A stretch of DNA of 64,000 nt from an uncultured Clostridia bacterium. GTDB lineage: Bacteria > Bacillota > Clostridia > Christensenellales > Aristaeellaceae. The notes under the pieces were generated by a model. The model searched no databases. It had not been told where the DNA came from and saw only the letters and a program-made list of their open reading frames with translations. The stretch is taken from contig CAMVEB010000009.1 of assembly GCA_947166385.1 (NCBI GenBank), forward strand, positions 62,001 through 126,000, written 5' to 3'. Within the stretch, counting starts at the first letter, position 1. The number at the start of each line of letters is the position of its first letter. The translations under genes and the position numbers were made by a program. Positions 17,637 to 27,606 of the stretch are shown here, piece by piece.

Positions 17637-19775
17637 ATGAAAAACCGGATAACGAAAAAAGGCTGGCTGCGGCGTCTTGTTTCCCTGCTGACAGTGTTTT
17701 CCATGATTTTTGCTTCCGGCGGGACAGCTGCTTTCGCTGATATTTCCGCGGGCGAGCAGATCAAAGTATGGGGAAATGAACAGTCGGTTGAAGGTCATCC
17801 GTCTGAATTCTTTTTCGGTGATATAACATATATTGGAAGCGATTTCAAAGTAATCGCACATATCGGCGCTGACGCGCAGCTGCCCGCGGATGTCGAGCTG
17901 CAGGTAGAAGAAATATTACCGGATACTGAACAATACCGGGAACTGGCAGGGATTGCGGAAGATCAGCTGACAGATGACTGGAGCCAGCTGGGACTAACAA
18001 GATTCTTTGACATCGCCTTTGTTTCGAACGGCGTAGAAATCGAACCGGCAAAAAACGCCAAGGTAGATGTCCAGATTCTGTTTGACAATGCATTCGAGGT
18101 TTCTGAAAACAAGGAACTGCAGGCGCTGCACTTTGATGAGTCCGGCAATCCAAGCAAAGTGGAGATCCAGGAGCAGACCAATTTGGAGGAGCAGATTGAC
18201 TCGATTCTTTTCTCCTCGGACAGTTTCTCCGTATTCGGCGTGATGGAAATCGAGCAGATCATCACCAAGACGATCAAGAACTACTCCGCAACCTACCGGG
18301 TCATGGTTACCTACGGAGAAAATGCCGGTATTCCCGCCGGTTCTACCCTGCAGGTCCGGGAAATCAAATCCGATTCGGATGAATATCCGCTATACGCCAA
18401 CCAGACAGCCGCCGCGCTGAGGGCTCCAGAAGACGCGACCGAGCTGTTCGGGCTTTATGATATTTCCATCATCACACCTGAGGGGGAGAAGATCCAGCCG
18501 AACGAGGAAGTGAATGTTTCGATTTACCTGATCCAGGAAGAGACGCTGGGACAGGTGGAAGATCTGAAGGTGGTCCACTTTACCGACGATATTAACCAAT
18601 CCGGCCTGGACGCGGAGCTGATCACAGAAGAATCCAAGGCGGTGATTCCTACCCTGGAAGTCGAAGCGGAAGTTATTACCCCCGAAGTGCAGGGCCAGAG
18701 CGTGATCTTTGAGACAGTTCCGGATCAGAACATGGAACCGGCAAAACAGGAAGAAGAGGGGACAGAGGTCAGCTTTGGCACTGATGGATTTTCTGTGTTC
18801 GCGATTGCCTATACGGTAGATTTTGAATATGTCGACGAACAGAATGAAACCCATACCTGGTCCTTCCCAGGCACAGGAAGCGTGAAACTGTCGGATATGC
18901 TCAAAGTGCTGGGTATCGTAGACATGGAAGAAGAGGATGCTACTATCGAATCAGCTTCTCTCAGCGATCCAACTCTGGGTGAGGATGGCATATATGATGC
19001 CCATGACCTATATCTGGAACAGGTGGAAGACGAATGGTACATCAAGAGCGAGAATCCGTTTGACGATACCTATACGCTGACGGTTATCCTTTTGAAAAAT
19101 GATGAAAACGCGACAAACAGAAAAACGTTTACTGTGACGGTGACAGATGGTGCAGGGGATAATAATCACACAGTCATTATTCAAGTTGATAGTGGTGTAA
19201 ATTTGGGTGGGCTTTATGTTGTCCTTAAGCAAGAACAGGCATCAACACCTCAGGGTCCTGCAGATCAATTCTATGTCGGAGAAATAAATGTCAGTGGTGG
19301 GACGCTGCAAGCTTCAACATTTAAAGCGGTATATAATGGGGTAACTGATAATCCATATGATCATAATACACCTGTTACTGCTATGGTTGCTGTTAACACT
19401 AATGGGATGAATCAAACGATTGATGAATACACTTTGATTTACAACCCAGACAGTGTTACTTATATTGATGAAATCAAAGGTAAAGCGATTCTTGTCTCTA
19501 CAGATAACGATACACAAACAACAACTGTCAGGATCGGCGGAACGATATCTTATACTGCATCCCTAAGTTATATTGACCAAACCGGTGGTCATTCTGTTCC
19601 TGGTTGGACGGGATGTATTCTTCAAGGTTGTGATAATTCTGGTGGTATCTATTCTGCAGACCTCACTAATAGTAAGCTAATATTTGATTATAATGGTGAT
19701 GAAACAATTCCGAAGATTACATCTTGGAAGTTGATAGACAATGAAGGTAGAGAAAAAAAACAATTCGAAGCATAG
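17637..19775 (+). CDS. giant LPXTG adhesin, N-terminal portion (split by frameshift)
   Basis: A 712-residue ORF with a signal peptide ('KKGWLRRLVSLLTVFSMIF' to 'AFA') and no anchor of its own. Residues of about 50-200 match the C-terminal domain of the preceding gene; further beta-rich modules follow. The ORF ends at TAG 19773 just after an A8 run. Switching to the -1 frame within that run joins '...LIDNEGREKK' to 'TIRSIDGNFELTAMPK' and continues into the next ORF, which lacks a start signal and a signal peptide but has the LPATG anchor. The two ORFs are therefore one gene of about 3,312 codons. A preceding AAAGGA is about 12 nt from the ATG. From about 19.1 kb the DNA becomes visibly more AT-rich. 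Confidence 0.8.
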   Translation: MKNRITKKGWLRRLVSLLTVFSMIFASGGTAAFADISAGEQIKVWGNEQSVEGHPSEFFFGDITYIGSDFKVIAHIGADAQLPADVELQVEEILPDTEQYRELAGIAEDQLTDDWSQLGLTRFFDIAFVSNGVEIEPAKNAKVDVQILFDNAFEVSENKELQALHFDESGNPSKVEIQEQTNLEEQIDSILFSSDSFSVFGVMEIEQIITKTIKNYSATYRVMVTYGENAGIPAGSTLQVREIKSDSDEYPLYANQTAAALRAPEDATELFGLYDISIITPEGEKIQPNEEVNVSIYLIQEETLGQVEDLKVVHFTDDINQSGLDAELITEESKAVIPTLEVEAEVITPEVQGQSVIFETVPDQNMEPAKQEEEGTEVSFGTDGFSVFAIAYTVDFEYVDEQNETHTWSFPGTGSVKLSDMLKVLGIVDMEEEDATIESASLSDPTLGEDGIYDAHDLYLEQVEDEWYIKSENPFDDTYTLTVILLKNDENATNRKTFTVTVTDGAGDNNHTVIIQVDSGVNLGGLYVVLKQEQASTPQGPADQFYVGEINVSGGTLQASTFKAVYNGVTDNPYDHNTPVTAMVAVNTNGMNQTIDEYTLIYNPDSVTYIDEIKGKAILVSTDNDTQTTTVRIGGTISYTASLSYIDQTGGHSVPGWTGCILQGCDNSGGIYSADLTNSKLIFDYNGDETIPKITSWKLIDNEGREKKQFEA
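19753..19760 (+). other. A8 run where the adhesin reading frame shifts by -1
   Basis: The zero-frame codons here are gAA AAA AAA CAA, so 19754-19760 reads as A-AAA-AAA, a classic -1 slippery heptamer. An AAGG stretch lies at 19744-19747, upstream. Loss of one A from an A9 ancestor, or a homopolymer error in assembly, explains the same data. Confidence 0.75.
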
Positions 19776-19798
19776 ACGGAAATTTTGAGCTCACTGCT

Positions 19799-22700
19799 AT
19801 GCCGAAAATAGAGACAGTATCCACAGAATCTGGCATTACGAAGAATTATTCATTCACAGCAATCCGCTATCAATTCTGTGGTCTTTCCCTTGAAGGTGTA
19901 GAAACGAACAGTATAGATAACAAATATTATGTGTTGGTTAAGCAGGAAGATGAATACAAACATTATGCCCGATTGAATAATCTTTCGGATCTCAGAAATA
20001 CTGATGGTCAATATAGAGTACCGAACGATATTAAAGGCTCTACGGGTTATGAGTTTGAAATCGTGTACAGGAATAGCGACACGATGCCTAGTAACATTGA
20101 TGAGCTAAAATATGAACCAAAAATGTTGGATGGTTGTTGCATAGCAATTAATAATATTCCTTACATCATTTCCTTCCCGACACAGGCAACAACAAAAAAT
20201 AATTATGTTTTTGCCGCCACACCAGCCCCCCAATACAGTGCTACATTCAGTTTCATGCAAGAAGACGGAGTCACTCCTGTCGAAAACCTTGTACTGACAG
20301 ATACATATTATGCACTGATTGCAACAAACAACAGGTATTCTTTATCTGAAAGCCCAATCAATTTCAGTCAGCTCTCTTCTTTGGTAACTTCTACTTCGGT
20401 ATCTTTTGTTCATTTTTATGGAAGCAATGGCAACGATCTGGGCAGCTTACGCTATTCCGGAGATCCTATTCAGAACATCTGGCTGGTGAGCGTTCCTAAT
20501 GGAAACAGTGTACCGACGGTTAGCGAAGCAGTAAATCAGCTTGGCAGCGATAGGAAGAAAGAACTGACGAATTCGACCGTTTGGAACGGCTATGGACTGA
20601 CGTCTTCTTTTACTACCGGTGAATGGAACGGCGTATTCACCAAAATGCCAAGTTACACTGCGAATATTCAGTTTGTTGATTCGGATGGCAGCACACCAAT
20701 TGACGATCCTGAATTGTTGGGGACTTACTACTATCTTGTGAAAGCCAACATTGGCAGTGAGCGGTATGCGGTTTCGACTGAGCATGTTGATTTTAGAGGA
20801 ACAACACCGGGCACATTTGAAGCATTCTATGATCGGAACGATCAAAACGAACAAAGCCCGGTATCTTCCGTTTATTCCGGTACTCCGATTACGCAAGCCT
20901 GGTTGGTTTCAACGAATCAAAGTGGTAAAAGACCTAACGTTTGGGAAGCAGCAAATGGTCAAAACGGTGTAACACAATATGACGTATCTTCCGGTGCTAT
21001 TTTTGCTGAGAGATTTACTCTGAGCGGTGTTCCAGATCAGACAAATCAAGCCAACTACCTGATTACAGCAACCCGTATGCCTTCTTATCAGATCATCTCA
21101 AGCTTTGTTGATGGTACGGGTCCTGTTCCGAAGGCACTGAGTAAGGGATACTATCTGGCAGCGAAGGCATCTATTAATGGATCTGAATATTATTACATTG
21201 ATACTTATGATCCTGCCAGAGAGTACGAGATCACCCATTTTTATACTGAACCGGACTTAAATGGATCAGGAAATCAGTATAACGGGAAAACAGCGTATGT
21301 GAATGATAGCGCAGTTGTAGTGTATCTGGTTGAACAGAGCAATGTTTCCAGCGTGGATGATGTCAAAAATGCTACTGATGATAATAAGATCAGTTACGGA
21401 ACAGTGGAAATTTACACACTGGCGCAGACTCCTGGAACAAACCAGACCAGTCTGACCTTCACAAAGAACGCCGAGACAGAAACCTACGCAACGATAATCA
21501 AGTTTTTTACCGAGAACGCCGAAATCATTGAAGCTGCGGGCGATATCGGCATGCATGTGAACGAGGCAAATAGTACCAAGAAGGCGCCTTCGCTGAGCAA
21601 GCATTACTATGTGGTGGCCACGCTGATAAACAAGACAGATAAGAGTATCGCGGGCTGGGCAATCAATCCTGTGACTCCGAGCGGCCATGCGGAGACATCC
21701 ACCTACTTCTCGGAATTTATTCCGTTTGGCGCGGATGGTTCGACGACCACTGGGACAAAGATTCCTTTCTCTTCCTCCGATGATTTCCCGTATGACATCA
21801 CTACCCGTCTGTACAGGACGGACTCTGCCCTGTCGATCCGCACCTATAAAGCCCTGGTCACAGATAAGACGAATAGCGCGACCGACAGCGCCGAGGACGG
21901 ATATGAATTCGTCGGGAACTGGAATCCCGATGCCACCCACAATGAGATTCATCTGAAAGAAGCGTCGGCTAAGACCTACGCCGTGCGTGTTCGCTTTAAG
22001 GCCAGTGATGTTTCAAAGCTTGCTGCGTTTGGAACTGGAGCAAATGAGTATTTTGTTGTCAATGTGATTGTTACTCATGCGGATTCTTCTCAAAGTGTCC
22101 AATACGACAGAATTCAGATTTCTGCTTCGGATATTTCCCAATTGCATGTTGATGAGGAAGGATATTACTATAAAGAATTCCCATTTGCCTATTGGAGAGC
22201 GACAAATGGCGGCTATTATGTAAAAGATGATACAAAGCCCAATCCCAAATTTACCGGTAATGAGCAGAATATCAAAGTTGAACTGGTAAAGAGTTCTGAT
22301 AATAACAATTATGCTTTCAATAACTATGAAAGTGAAAACTCCATCAAATACACCGAAGGAACATCTGCGGGTTCCTATGTAGTTCACTATGATACGCGGT
22401 GGACGAATCCCCAGAACACCCTTTCCAAGTTCCATGAGGAGCTCGATGGTACCGGTGTTATCAAGTGCTATGATCTCATCGATCTGATTCCGCCCATTGC
22501 GGATAGTGAATATGATTACTCCACTATTCTGGGACCCAATTACAGCTATGGTATTGTGGCTGATCACCTGTTCCAGAACAATGACCTGCAGACAAACTTT
22601 GCCGTGAACCATTACACTGGCCATGGTGACTTTATAACCCCGGACTTGTCCAATACGTCAGGTACGATTGTTATAGGCGAGTTTAATCGCAATACCGATG

Positions 22701-25700
22701 TGATGAGTACGAACCATGTGGGTCCTGCTGTGGATCCGGCCTCCACCGACGGAGAGGATATAAAAGCAGGTACGATTCCCCTGGGAAATACCATTCTTGG
22801 TTCACTGGCAATCTATGCGGACGATGACAGTGGTTCCCGGTACGAAACCTATGGAATTGATGGCGGGACACCGGTGGCTTTTGAACGGGATAATGTTCAT
22901 GTGAGTTTGCAGAACGGTGCGAGTCTCCAGAGTCAGATCGTCAATCCGGGCATTCAGTACGGTATCAATATGTCCCGGACATTGGCGGCTAAAAGCGCGA
23001 CATATACACCTGAGATCCGCAGTGGGAAACCTTATGTGATTACTACAGGATTCCCGGATAACGCAACCATTTATATTGATGCAGATGCCCTGCTTTCTGG
23101 CAGTGGTGAACAACCAGATGATGTCTATGGGACTCTCTATGTGCTCGACCAACTTCACATCGAAAAGAATCCCGGTCAAATGCTGATCTTCAACTTCAAT
23201 AAAACCAAAAATGTCAAACTGAAGCAGTTCCATGTAAAATATGAAGAAAGTTACTTTGATACCCAAACCACGACAAGCCATAGCGATATAAATGTAAAGA
23301 TGGAGGATATCTCCAAGCATATTGTATGGAACTTTGCCAGCTGTACCGGGCGCGTGGAACTGAGCGAAGTTGGCGGTATCTGCCTGCAACCGAATTACGG
23401 ATCGGAAACGCAGATTTCCGGTACCAGCGGCGGCTGGCTGGTGAGCGCCGGCTATGTATTCAACAGTGACGCGGAGTGGCACAACTTCTTCCAGGAAGTT
23501 CCGGTGAGTACCGAAGTCAATCTGAATCTGCTGAAGACGGTGGACGATCTGGTGCCGGGCGGCGGAGATGTGTTCAGTTTTGAGTTGTATGAGTACAAAA
23601 TCGGAATGGCTTGGCCTGAAACTCCTTTAGCATCAACAAAGAACGTACGCAGCAGTATTAAGTTCAACATTAAGGATAAGGCTGATACATCTGAGGAGAA
23701 CAGAAAACTGACGCCCGGCTGGCATATCTATAAAATTGTTGAAGATCCAACAATACCTGTTGGGAACACGACAAACAATCAGTATATCTTCGATCCGACG
23801 ATATATTATGCCGCCGTGCGGGTGACTCAGGTCGGTGAAACTGTGATCGCGGGAATGCCGATGTATTTCAGTGATTTCAATCCCGCATTATTTAATCTGA
23901 CTGCTGTTGAAAACGTCAATAAACCTGCAGCACTGACCGGTGATCTGGTTTCTGTTACCTTTAAAAATGAAGTCAAGAAGGAAGGCCTGACGATCCAGAA
24001 AACTGTGGAAGGAACGGACAGCAGCAAGGTTTCATTTACTTTCAAGATCAAGGCGTGGCAAGGCGAAACAGGCTCGACTACGGCGCTAAGTGGATCCGCA
24101 ACAGACTATTCTGTTTCCGGCCTGCCCGGCACAACGAAGATTACTCTTACGCCGGCAGGGGAGACAGGCAATCAGTGGAGCGAAGGTACCCTGAATCTGA
24201 AAAACGGGCAAACAGCTACCATTACAAATCTTCCCATCGGAAGCCACTATGAAATCACAGAGACACATGTCGGCGGGACAGAAATCACCTATACCGATGT
24301 GAATCCAAATCCTGTGATGGGTTATACACCGCAGACCGGATCACGGACTGGTATTATTCCAGATGGTGGCATAAAAGAAGCTTTTGTCAATAAATATCAA
24401 GCCTCCGGCAAAACGACGCTGTATGTTCATAAGGCGCTGAAAAATTCTACGGCTACGCTTCCGTCGAATGCTTACGGCTTCGAACTATATCAGGTGGGAG
24501 GCGGCAAGATCGGCGAGACGCAATACAATGATGACAACGGCAATGTCACGTTTGGCCCGCTTATCTATACGGAAGCCGATCTGGAAGGCGCGGTCGTGAA
24601 CCCGTACACGGGCAAACGCGTAAAGGTGCTCTCATACCGTGTCCATGAAGTCAACGGTTCTCTGGCCAAAGAGACATTTGATTACAGCCAGTACATCAAC
24701 GACAGCGATAAGCTTGTTGTGGTGAACCTGACGGATAACGGTGACGGTACGATTACGGCTGCGACCTTCCCCGCGGACGCTACCTTCCGGTTTAATAACG
24801 AGAAGGCGATTCAGGTTGTGCTGGAAGGTTCCAAGATTCTGACTGGCCGCGATATGAAAGCTGGCGAGGTGTTCCGGTTTGTTGCAAAGGAAGATGGAAC
24901 TACCGTTGCTACTGCCAGTGTCACAGGCGCGCGGGACAGCGAGGAAGTTCAGTTCAGATTTACGCCCATCAAGTATACGGAAGCAGGGACTCATGAATAC
25001 ACGATCACCGAAGTTCAGGGAACGGATGATAAGCTGAATTATGACAACACAACAAGCTATACCGCTACTGTGACAGTGGAAAACAACGAAGGCAAATTAT
25101 CCGCAACAATCACATATGACGAAAAGAAGCCTTTCATCAATACGAGCAAGGAAACAAAAAGCGCCTCCGTTGAGAAAGTCTGGTCCGACGGGAATCAGAA
25201 TCATTCCAATGACCGCGTGAAGGTAAAACTGTATAAGGCGTACGGCAATCCCGTGGAGCAAGCTCCCACAGGGACGGAGCCTGTTCCCTATATCGGTACT
25301 GGGACGGATACCACGGAAACGGGCGGAATATCTATCAGCAGACCTGGTACAGATTATCTGCCTGCGGATGCTGAGACGATTACCGGTACCGAAGTCATGC
25401 TCAGCAGGGCAAACGGCTGGAAGCATGTCTGGTCCAAGCTGCCGACGATGGAAAATGATGGTGGAACTTGGAAGTACGTCAACTACTATCCTGTTGAAGT
25501 CTGGTCTTCGAACGCCAACATTGTTACCACAGCTTATGACCACAACACTCAAATCAACAAGGTCACCATTACGAACACCGTGGCAAGCAAAGGCGCTCTG
25601 AAGCTGACCAAAGCGGTCACGGTAAACGGTCAGACACCGAATGCCGGGCAACAGAATTTGACGAACGGCACCTATTCATTCGAGATCAGGAAGGTAGGCG

Positions 25701-27574
25701 TTGATACGGTCATTCACACGGTTGCTATTACCTATGCGGGCGGAGCGATAACCGGAGCTACGCTGGACGGTCAAACAATTGCGCTGTCCGGTAGTTATGT
25801 GGTCGTTACCAATCTGAATGAGGGAGACTATACCATCACAGAAACGGCAGTCAGCGGCATGACCACTACAGCCAGCGGCGGAACTGGCAACAGCTCTACG
25901 AACACGATCACTGTCCATGTCACAGCAGGTGATATGGCGGCTGATCAGGCTACCGCTCAGGCCATCTTCACCAACAATAAGCCGTATACAACCGTTGCGT
26001 TTAGGGCAAAAAAGACGCTGCAGGGCGCAGAACTTGCGAACAGAGCCTTCAGCTTTGCGCTAACAGAGTATACGGACGCCAGTTTTAAAACAGTCAAGAG
26101 CGGCGGCGTAGAACAGAGTAAAACGAATTTCGCTCCGGTATCTCCCGCCATCTACGGCGAGATACTGTTTGACGATGTAGATATCATCAGCGCTGGTACC
26201 CGCTATTTCAAAATCAGTGAAACAATTCCCACCGGGGAAGGTGCTGATGGTACCATCATTTATGATACAATGGAATATAACATCACCGTGACTGTGACAG
26301 CTGACAGCAATGGCAATCTGACGGCAACCAAGAGTCGCGGTGCTGTGGATGGTTATGATGCCAGCTTCGCGAACATAAAGACCGGTAGCCTGAAGATCAC
26401 AAAGACATTGAAGATCAATGAAGCTGATCTGACAACGGGTGTTGATGGAACCCAAAACCTGGCGGATGGCATATTCACCTTTGAAGTCTGGAAAGGGGAT
26501 GGCTCCGCAAAGGCCACGGATAAGGATGGTGTCGAAATTCCGGAGGTGACCATTACAGTCACTGATGGAACGTCATCCCCGGCGGAACAGAGCGTCAGCA
26601 ACCTGCGGCCGGGCAGTTACCTGATCGTTGAAAAAAGTGCAAGCAACAATTTCACCTTGTTCAATAACAGTGCGGCCTTGACCACGGCAAACGGAAAGAC
26701 AGGCATTCTGGTCACGGTGAACGCAGGTGATGTGGGAGGCATTCCCACTGCGGCTTTCGTAAACAATAAGAACATGGGCAAGATCAGTGTAACCAAGACA
26801 GTGACAGGTATTACGGATGAAAGCATCCTTCAGAATACCACATACACCTTTACCATCTCCCGCACCGGTATGACAGATGTAACTCTGAATGTGAAAAATG
26901 GAGAAACCAAAACCACCGGCTGGCTGGAACTGGGTGACTACACCGTCACGGAAGCATCACAGTCGATCGCGGGCTACGATATTGATACCGCAAATACCTT
27001 CTCGACCCAGAATGTAACGCTGACAACAGAACACAGGACACAGGCACTCAATATCGCGGCCACTAACACATATATCAAGACCACCAACATCACTGTAAAG
27101 AAGGTCAAGAACGACACGACTGAACCGCTGTCCGGTGCGACATTCAAGCTTTACCGGGTGACAACCGTAGAAGTTACAGCAACCGATGGAGGCGAACCCA
27201 CTACAAGCACTGTTGAAACTCCGTATCCTAACGAAGCGGACTCTCAGAAGACAACGAACGTCAACGGAACAATACAGTTCGCGAACCTGATTGACGGCAA
27301 TTACAAGATCGTTGAGACCCAGCCGCCAGCAGGATATAACGCATTGACACAAGCGATTGAATTCAGCATCACAAACGGTGTGGTGACGTATTCACAGGGT
27401 AGCACGGTGACTTATGATCCCAATACGAAGACGTTTACGGTTCCTAACACCCCCGGTGTCGAACTCCCGGCTACCGGCGGATCCGGTACGCTGCTGTATA
27501 CCATCGGGGGCATGACGCTGATCCTGCTGGCAGCAGGGGTGCTGCTGGCGGGTCGGAAGCGGAGAAAGGTATGA
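19799..27574 (+). CDS. giant LPXTG adhesin, main portion with choice-of-anchor-A-like and Cna-B/pilin-type domains
   Basis: A 2,591-residue ORF; the frame is open from 19751, and ATG 19799 has no convincing RBS, so it is probably the continuation of the previous ORF. Residues of about 1-720 are tandem modules of about 140 residues, each opening with a pattern such as 'PSYTANIQFVDSDGSTPI' and 'YYLVKA'. Residues of about 880-1240 resemble choice-of-anchor-A adhesive domains ('HIVWNFASCTGRVELSEVGG', 'WHNFFQ'). Residues of about 1240-2540 are repeated FctA-type pilin isopeptide and Cna-B/SpaA domains with 'ITET'/'IVET' strands. The end 'VELPATGGSGTLLY', a hydrophobic segment and 'RKRRKV' form a sortase signal. 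It is probably a host or fibre adhesin anchored by the neighbouring sortase or another one. Confidence 0.85.
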   Translation: MPKIETVSTESGITKNYSFTAIRYQFCGLSLEGVETNSIDNKYYVLVKQEDEYKHYARLNNLSDLRNTDGQYRVPNDIKGSTGYEFEIVYRNSDTMPSNIDELKYEPKMLDGCCIAINNIPYIISFPTQATTKNNYVFAATPAPQYSATFSFMQEDGVTPVENLVLTDTYYALIATNNRYSLSESPINFSQLSSLVTSTSVSFVHFYGSNGNDLGSLRYSGDPIQNIWLVSVPNGNSVPTVSEAVNQLGSDRKKELTNSTVWNGYGLTSSFTTGEWNGVFTKMPSYTANIQFVDSDGSTPIDDPELLGTYYYLVKANIGSERYAVSTEHVDFRGTTPGTFEAFYDRNDQNEQSPVSSVYSGTPITQAWLVSTNQSGKRPNVWEAANGQNGVTQYDVSSGAIFAERFTLSGVPDQTNQANYLITATRMPSYQIISSFVDGTGPVPKALSKGYYLAAKASINGSEYYYIDTYDPAREYEITHFYTEPDLNGSGNQYNGKTAYVNDSAVVVYLVEQSNVSSVDDVKNATDDNKISYGTVEIYTLAQTPGTNQTSLTFTKNAETETYATIIKFFTENAEIIEAAGDIGMHVNEANSTKKAPSLSKHYYVVATLINKTDKSIAGWAINPVTPSGHAETSTYFSEFIPFGADGSTTTGTKIPFSSSDDFPYDITTRLYRTDSALSIRTYKALVTDKTNSATDSAEDGYEFVGNWNPDATHNEIHLKEASAKTYAVRVRFKASDVSKLAAFGTGANEYFVVNVIVTHADSSQSVQYDRIQISASDISQLHVDEEGYYYKEFPFAYWRATNGGYYVKDDTKPNPKFTGNEQNIKVELVKSSDNNNYAFNNYESENSIKYTEGTSAGSYVVHYDTRWTNPQNTLSKFHEELDGTGVIKCYDLIDLIPPIADSEYDYSTILGPNYSYGIVADHLFQNNDLQTNFAVNHYTGHGDFITPDLSNTSGTIVIGEFNRNTDVMSTNHVGPAVDPASTDGEDIKAGTIPLGNTILGSLAIYADDDSGSRYETYGIDGGTPVAFERDNVHVSLQNGASLQSQIVNPGIQYGINMSRTLAAKSATYTPEIRSGKPYVITTGFPDNATIYIDADALLSGSGEQPDDVYGTLYVLDQLHIEKNPGQMLIFNFNKTKNVKLKQFHVKYEESYFDTQTTTSHSDINVKMEDISKHIVWNFASCTGRVELSEVGGICLQPNYGSETQISGTSGGWLVSAGYVFNSDAEWHNFFQEVPVSTEVNLNLLKTVDDLVPGGGDVFSFELYEYKIGMAWPETPLASTKNVRSSIKFNIKDKADTSEENRKLTPGWHIYKIVEDPTIPVGNTTNNQYIFDPTIYYAAVRVTQVGETVIAGMPMYFSDFNPALFNLTAVENVNKPAALTGDLVSVTFKNEVKKEGLTIQKTVEGTDSSKVSFTFKIKAWQGETGSTTALSGSATDYSVSGLPGTTKITLTPAGETGNQWSEGTLNLKNGQTATITNLPIGSHYEITETHVGGTEITYTDVNPNPVMGYTPQTGSRTGIIPDGGIKEAFVNKYQASGKTTLYVHKALKNSTATLPSNAYGFELYQVGGGKIGETQYNDDNGNVTFGPLIYTEADLEGAVVNPYTGKRVKVLSYRVHEVNGSLAKETFDYSQYINDSDKLVVVNLTDNGDGTITAATFPADATFRFNNEKAIQVVLEGSKILTGRDMKAGEVFRFVAKEDGTTVATASVTGARDSEEVQFRFTPIKYTEAGTHEYTITEVQGTDDKLNYDNTTSYTATVTVENNEGKLSATITYDEKKPFINTSKETKSASVEKVWSDGNQNHSNDRVKVKLYKAYGNPVEQAPTGTEPVPYIGTGTDTTETGGISISRPGTDYLPADAETITGTEVMLSRANGWKHVWSKLPTMENDGGTWKYVNYYPVEVWSSNANIVTTAYDHNTQINKVTITNTVASKGALKLTKAVTVNGQTPNAGQQNLTNGTYSFEIRKVGVDTVIHTVAITYAGGAITGATLDGQTIALSGSYVVVTNLNEGDYTITETAVSGMTTTASGGTGNSSTNTITVHVTAGDMAADQATAQAIFTNNKPYTTVAFRAKKTLQGAELANRAFSFALTEYTDASFKTVKSGGVEQSKTNFAPVSPAIYGEILFDDVDIISAGTRYFKISETIPTGEGADGTIIYDTMEYNITVTVTADSNGNLTATKSRGAVDGYDASFANIKTGSLKITKTLKINEADLTTGVDGTQNLADGIFTFEVWKGDGSAKATDKDGVEIPEVTITVTDGTSSPAEQSVSNLRPGSYLIVEKSASNNFTLFNNSAALTTANGKTGILVTVNAGDVGGIPTAAFVNNKNMGKISVTKTVTGITDESILQNTTYTFTISRTGMTDVTLNVKNGETKTTGWLELGDYTVTEASQSIAGYDIDTANTFSTQNVTLTTEHRTQALNIAATNTYIKTTNITVKKVKNDTTEPLSGATFKLYRVTTVEVTATDGGEPTTSTVETPYPNEADSQKTTNVNGTIQFANLIDGNYKIVETQPPAGYNALTQAIEFSITNGVVTYSQGSTVTYDPNTKTFTVPNTPGVELPATGGSGTLLYTIGGMTLILLAAGVLLAGRKRRKV

Positions 27575-27606
27575 CACGGGACGGATTCGTGAGGAAAAAG
27601 GATCAA

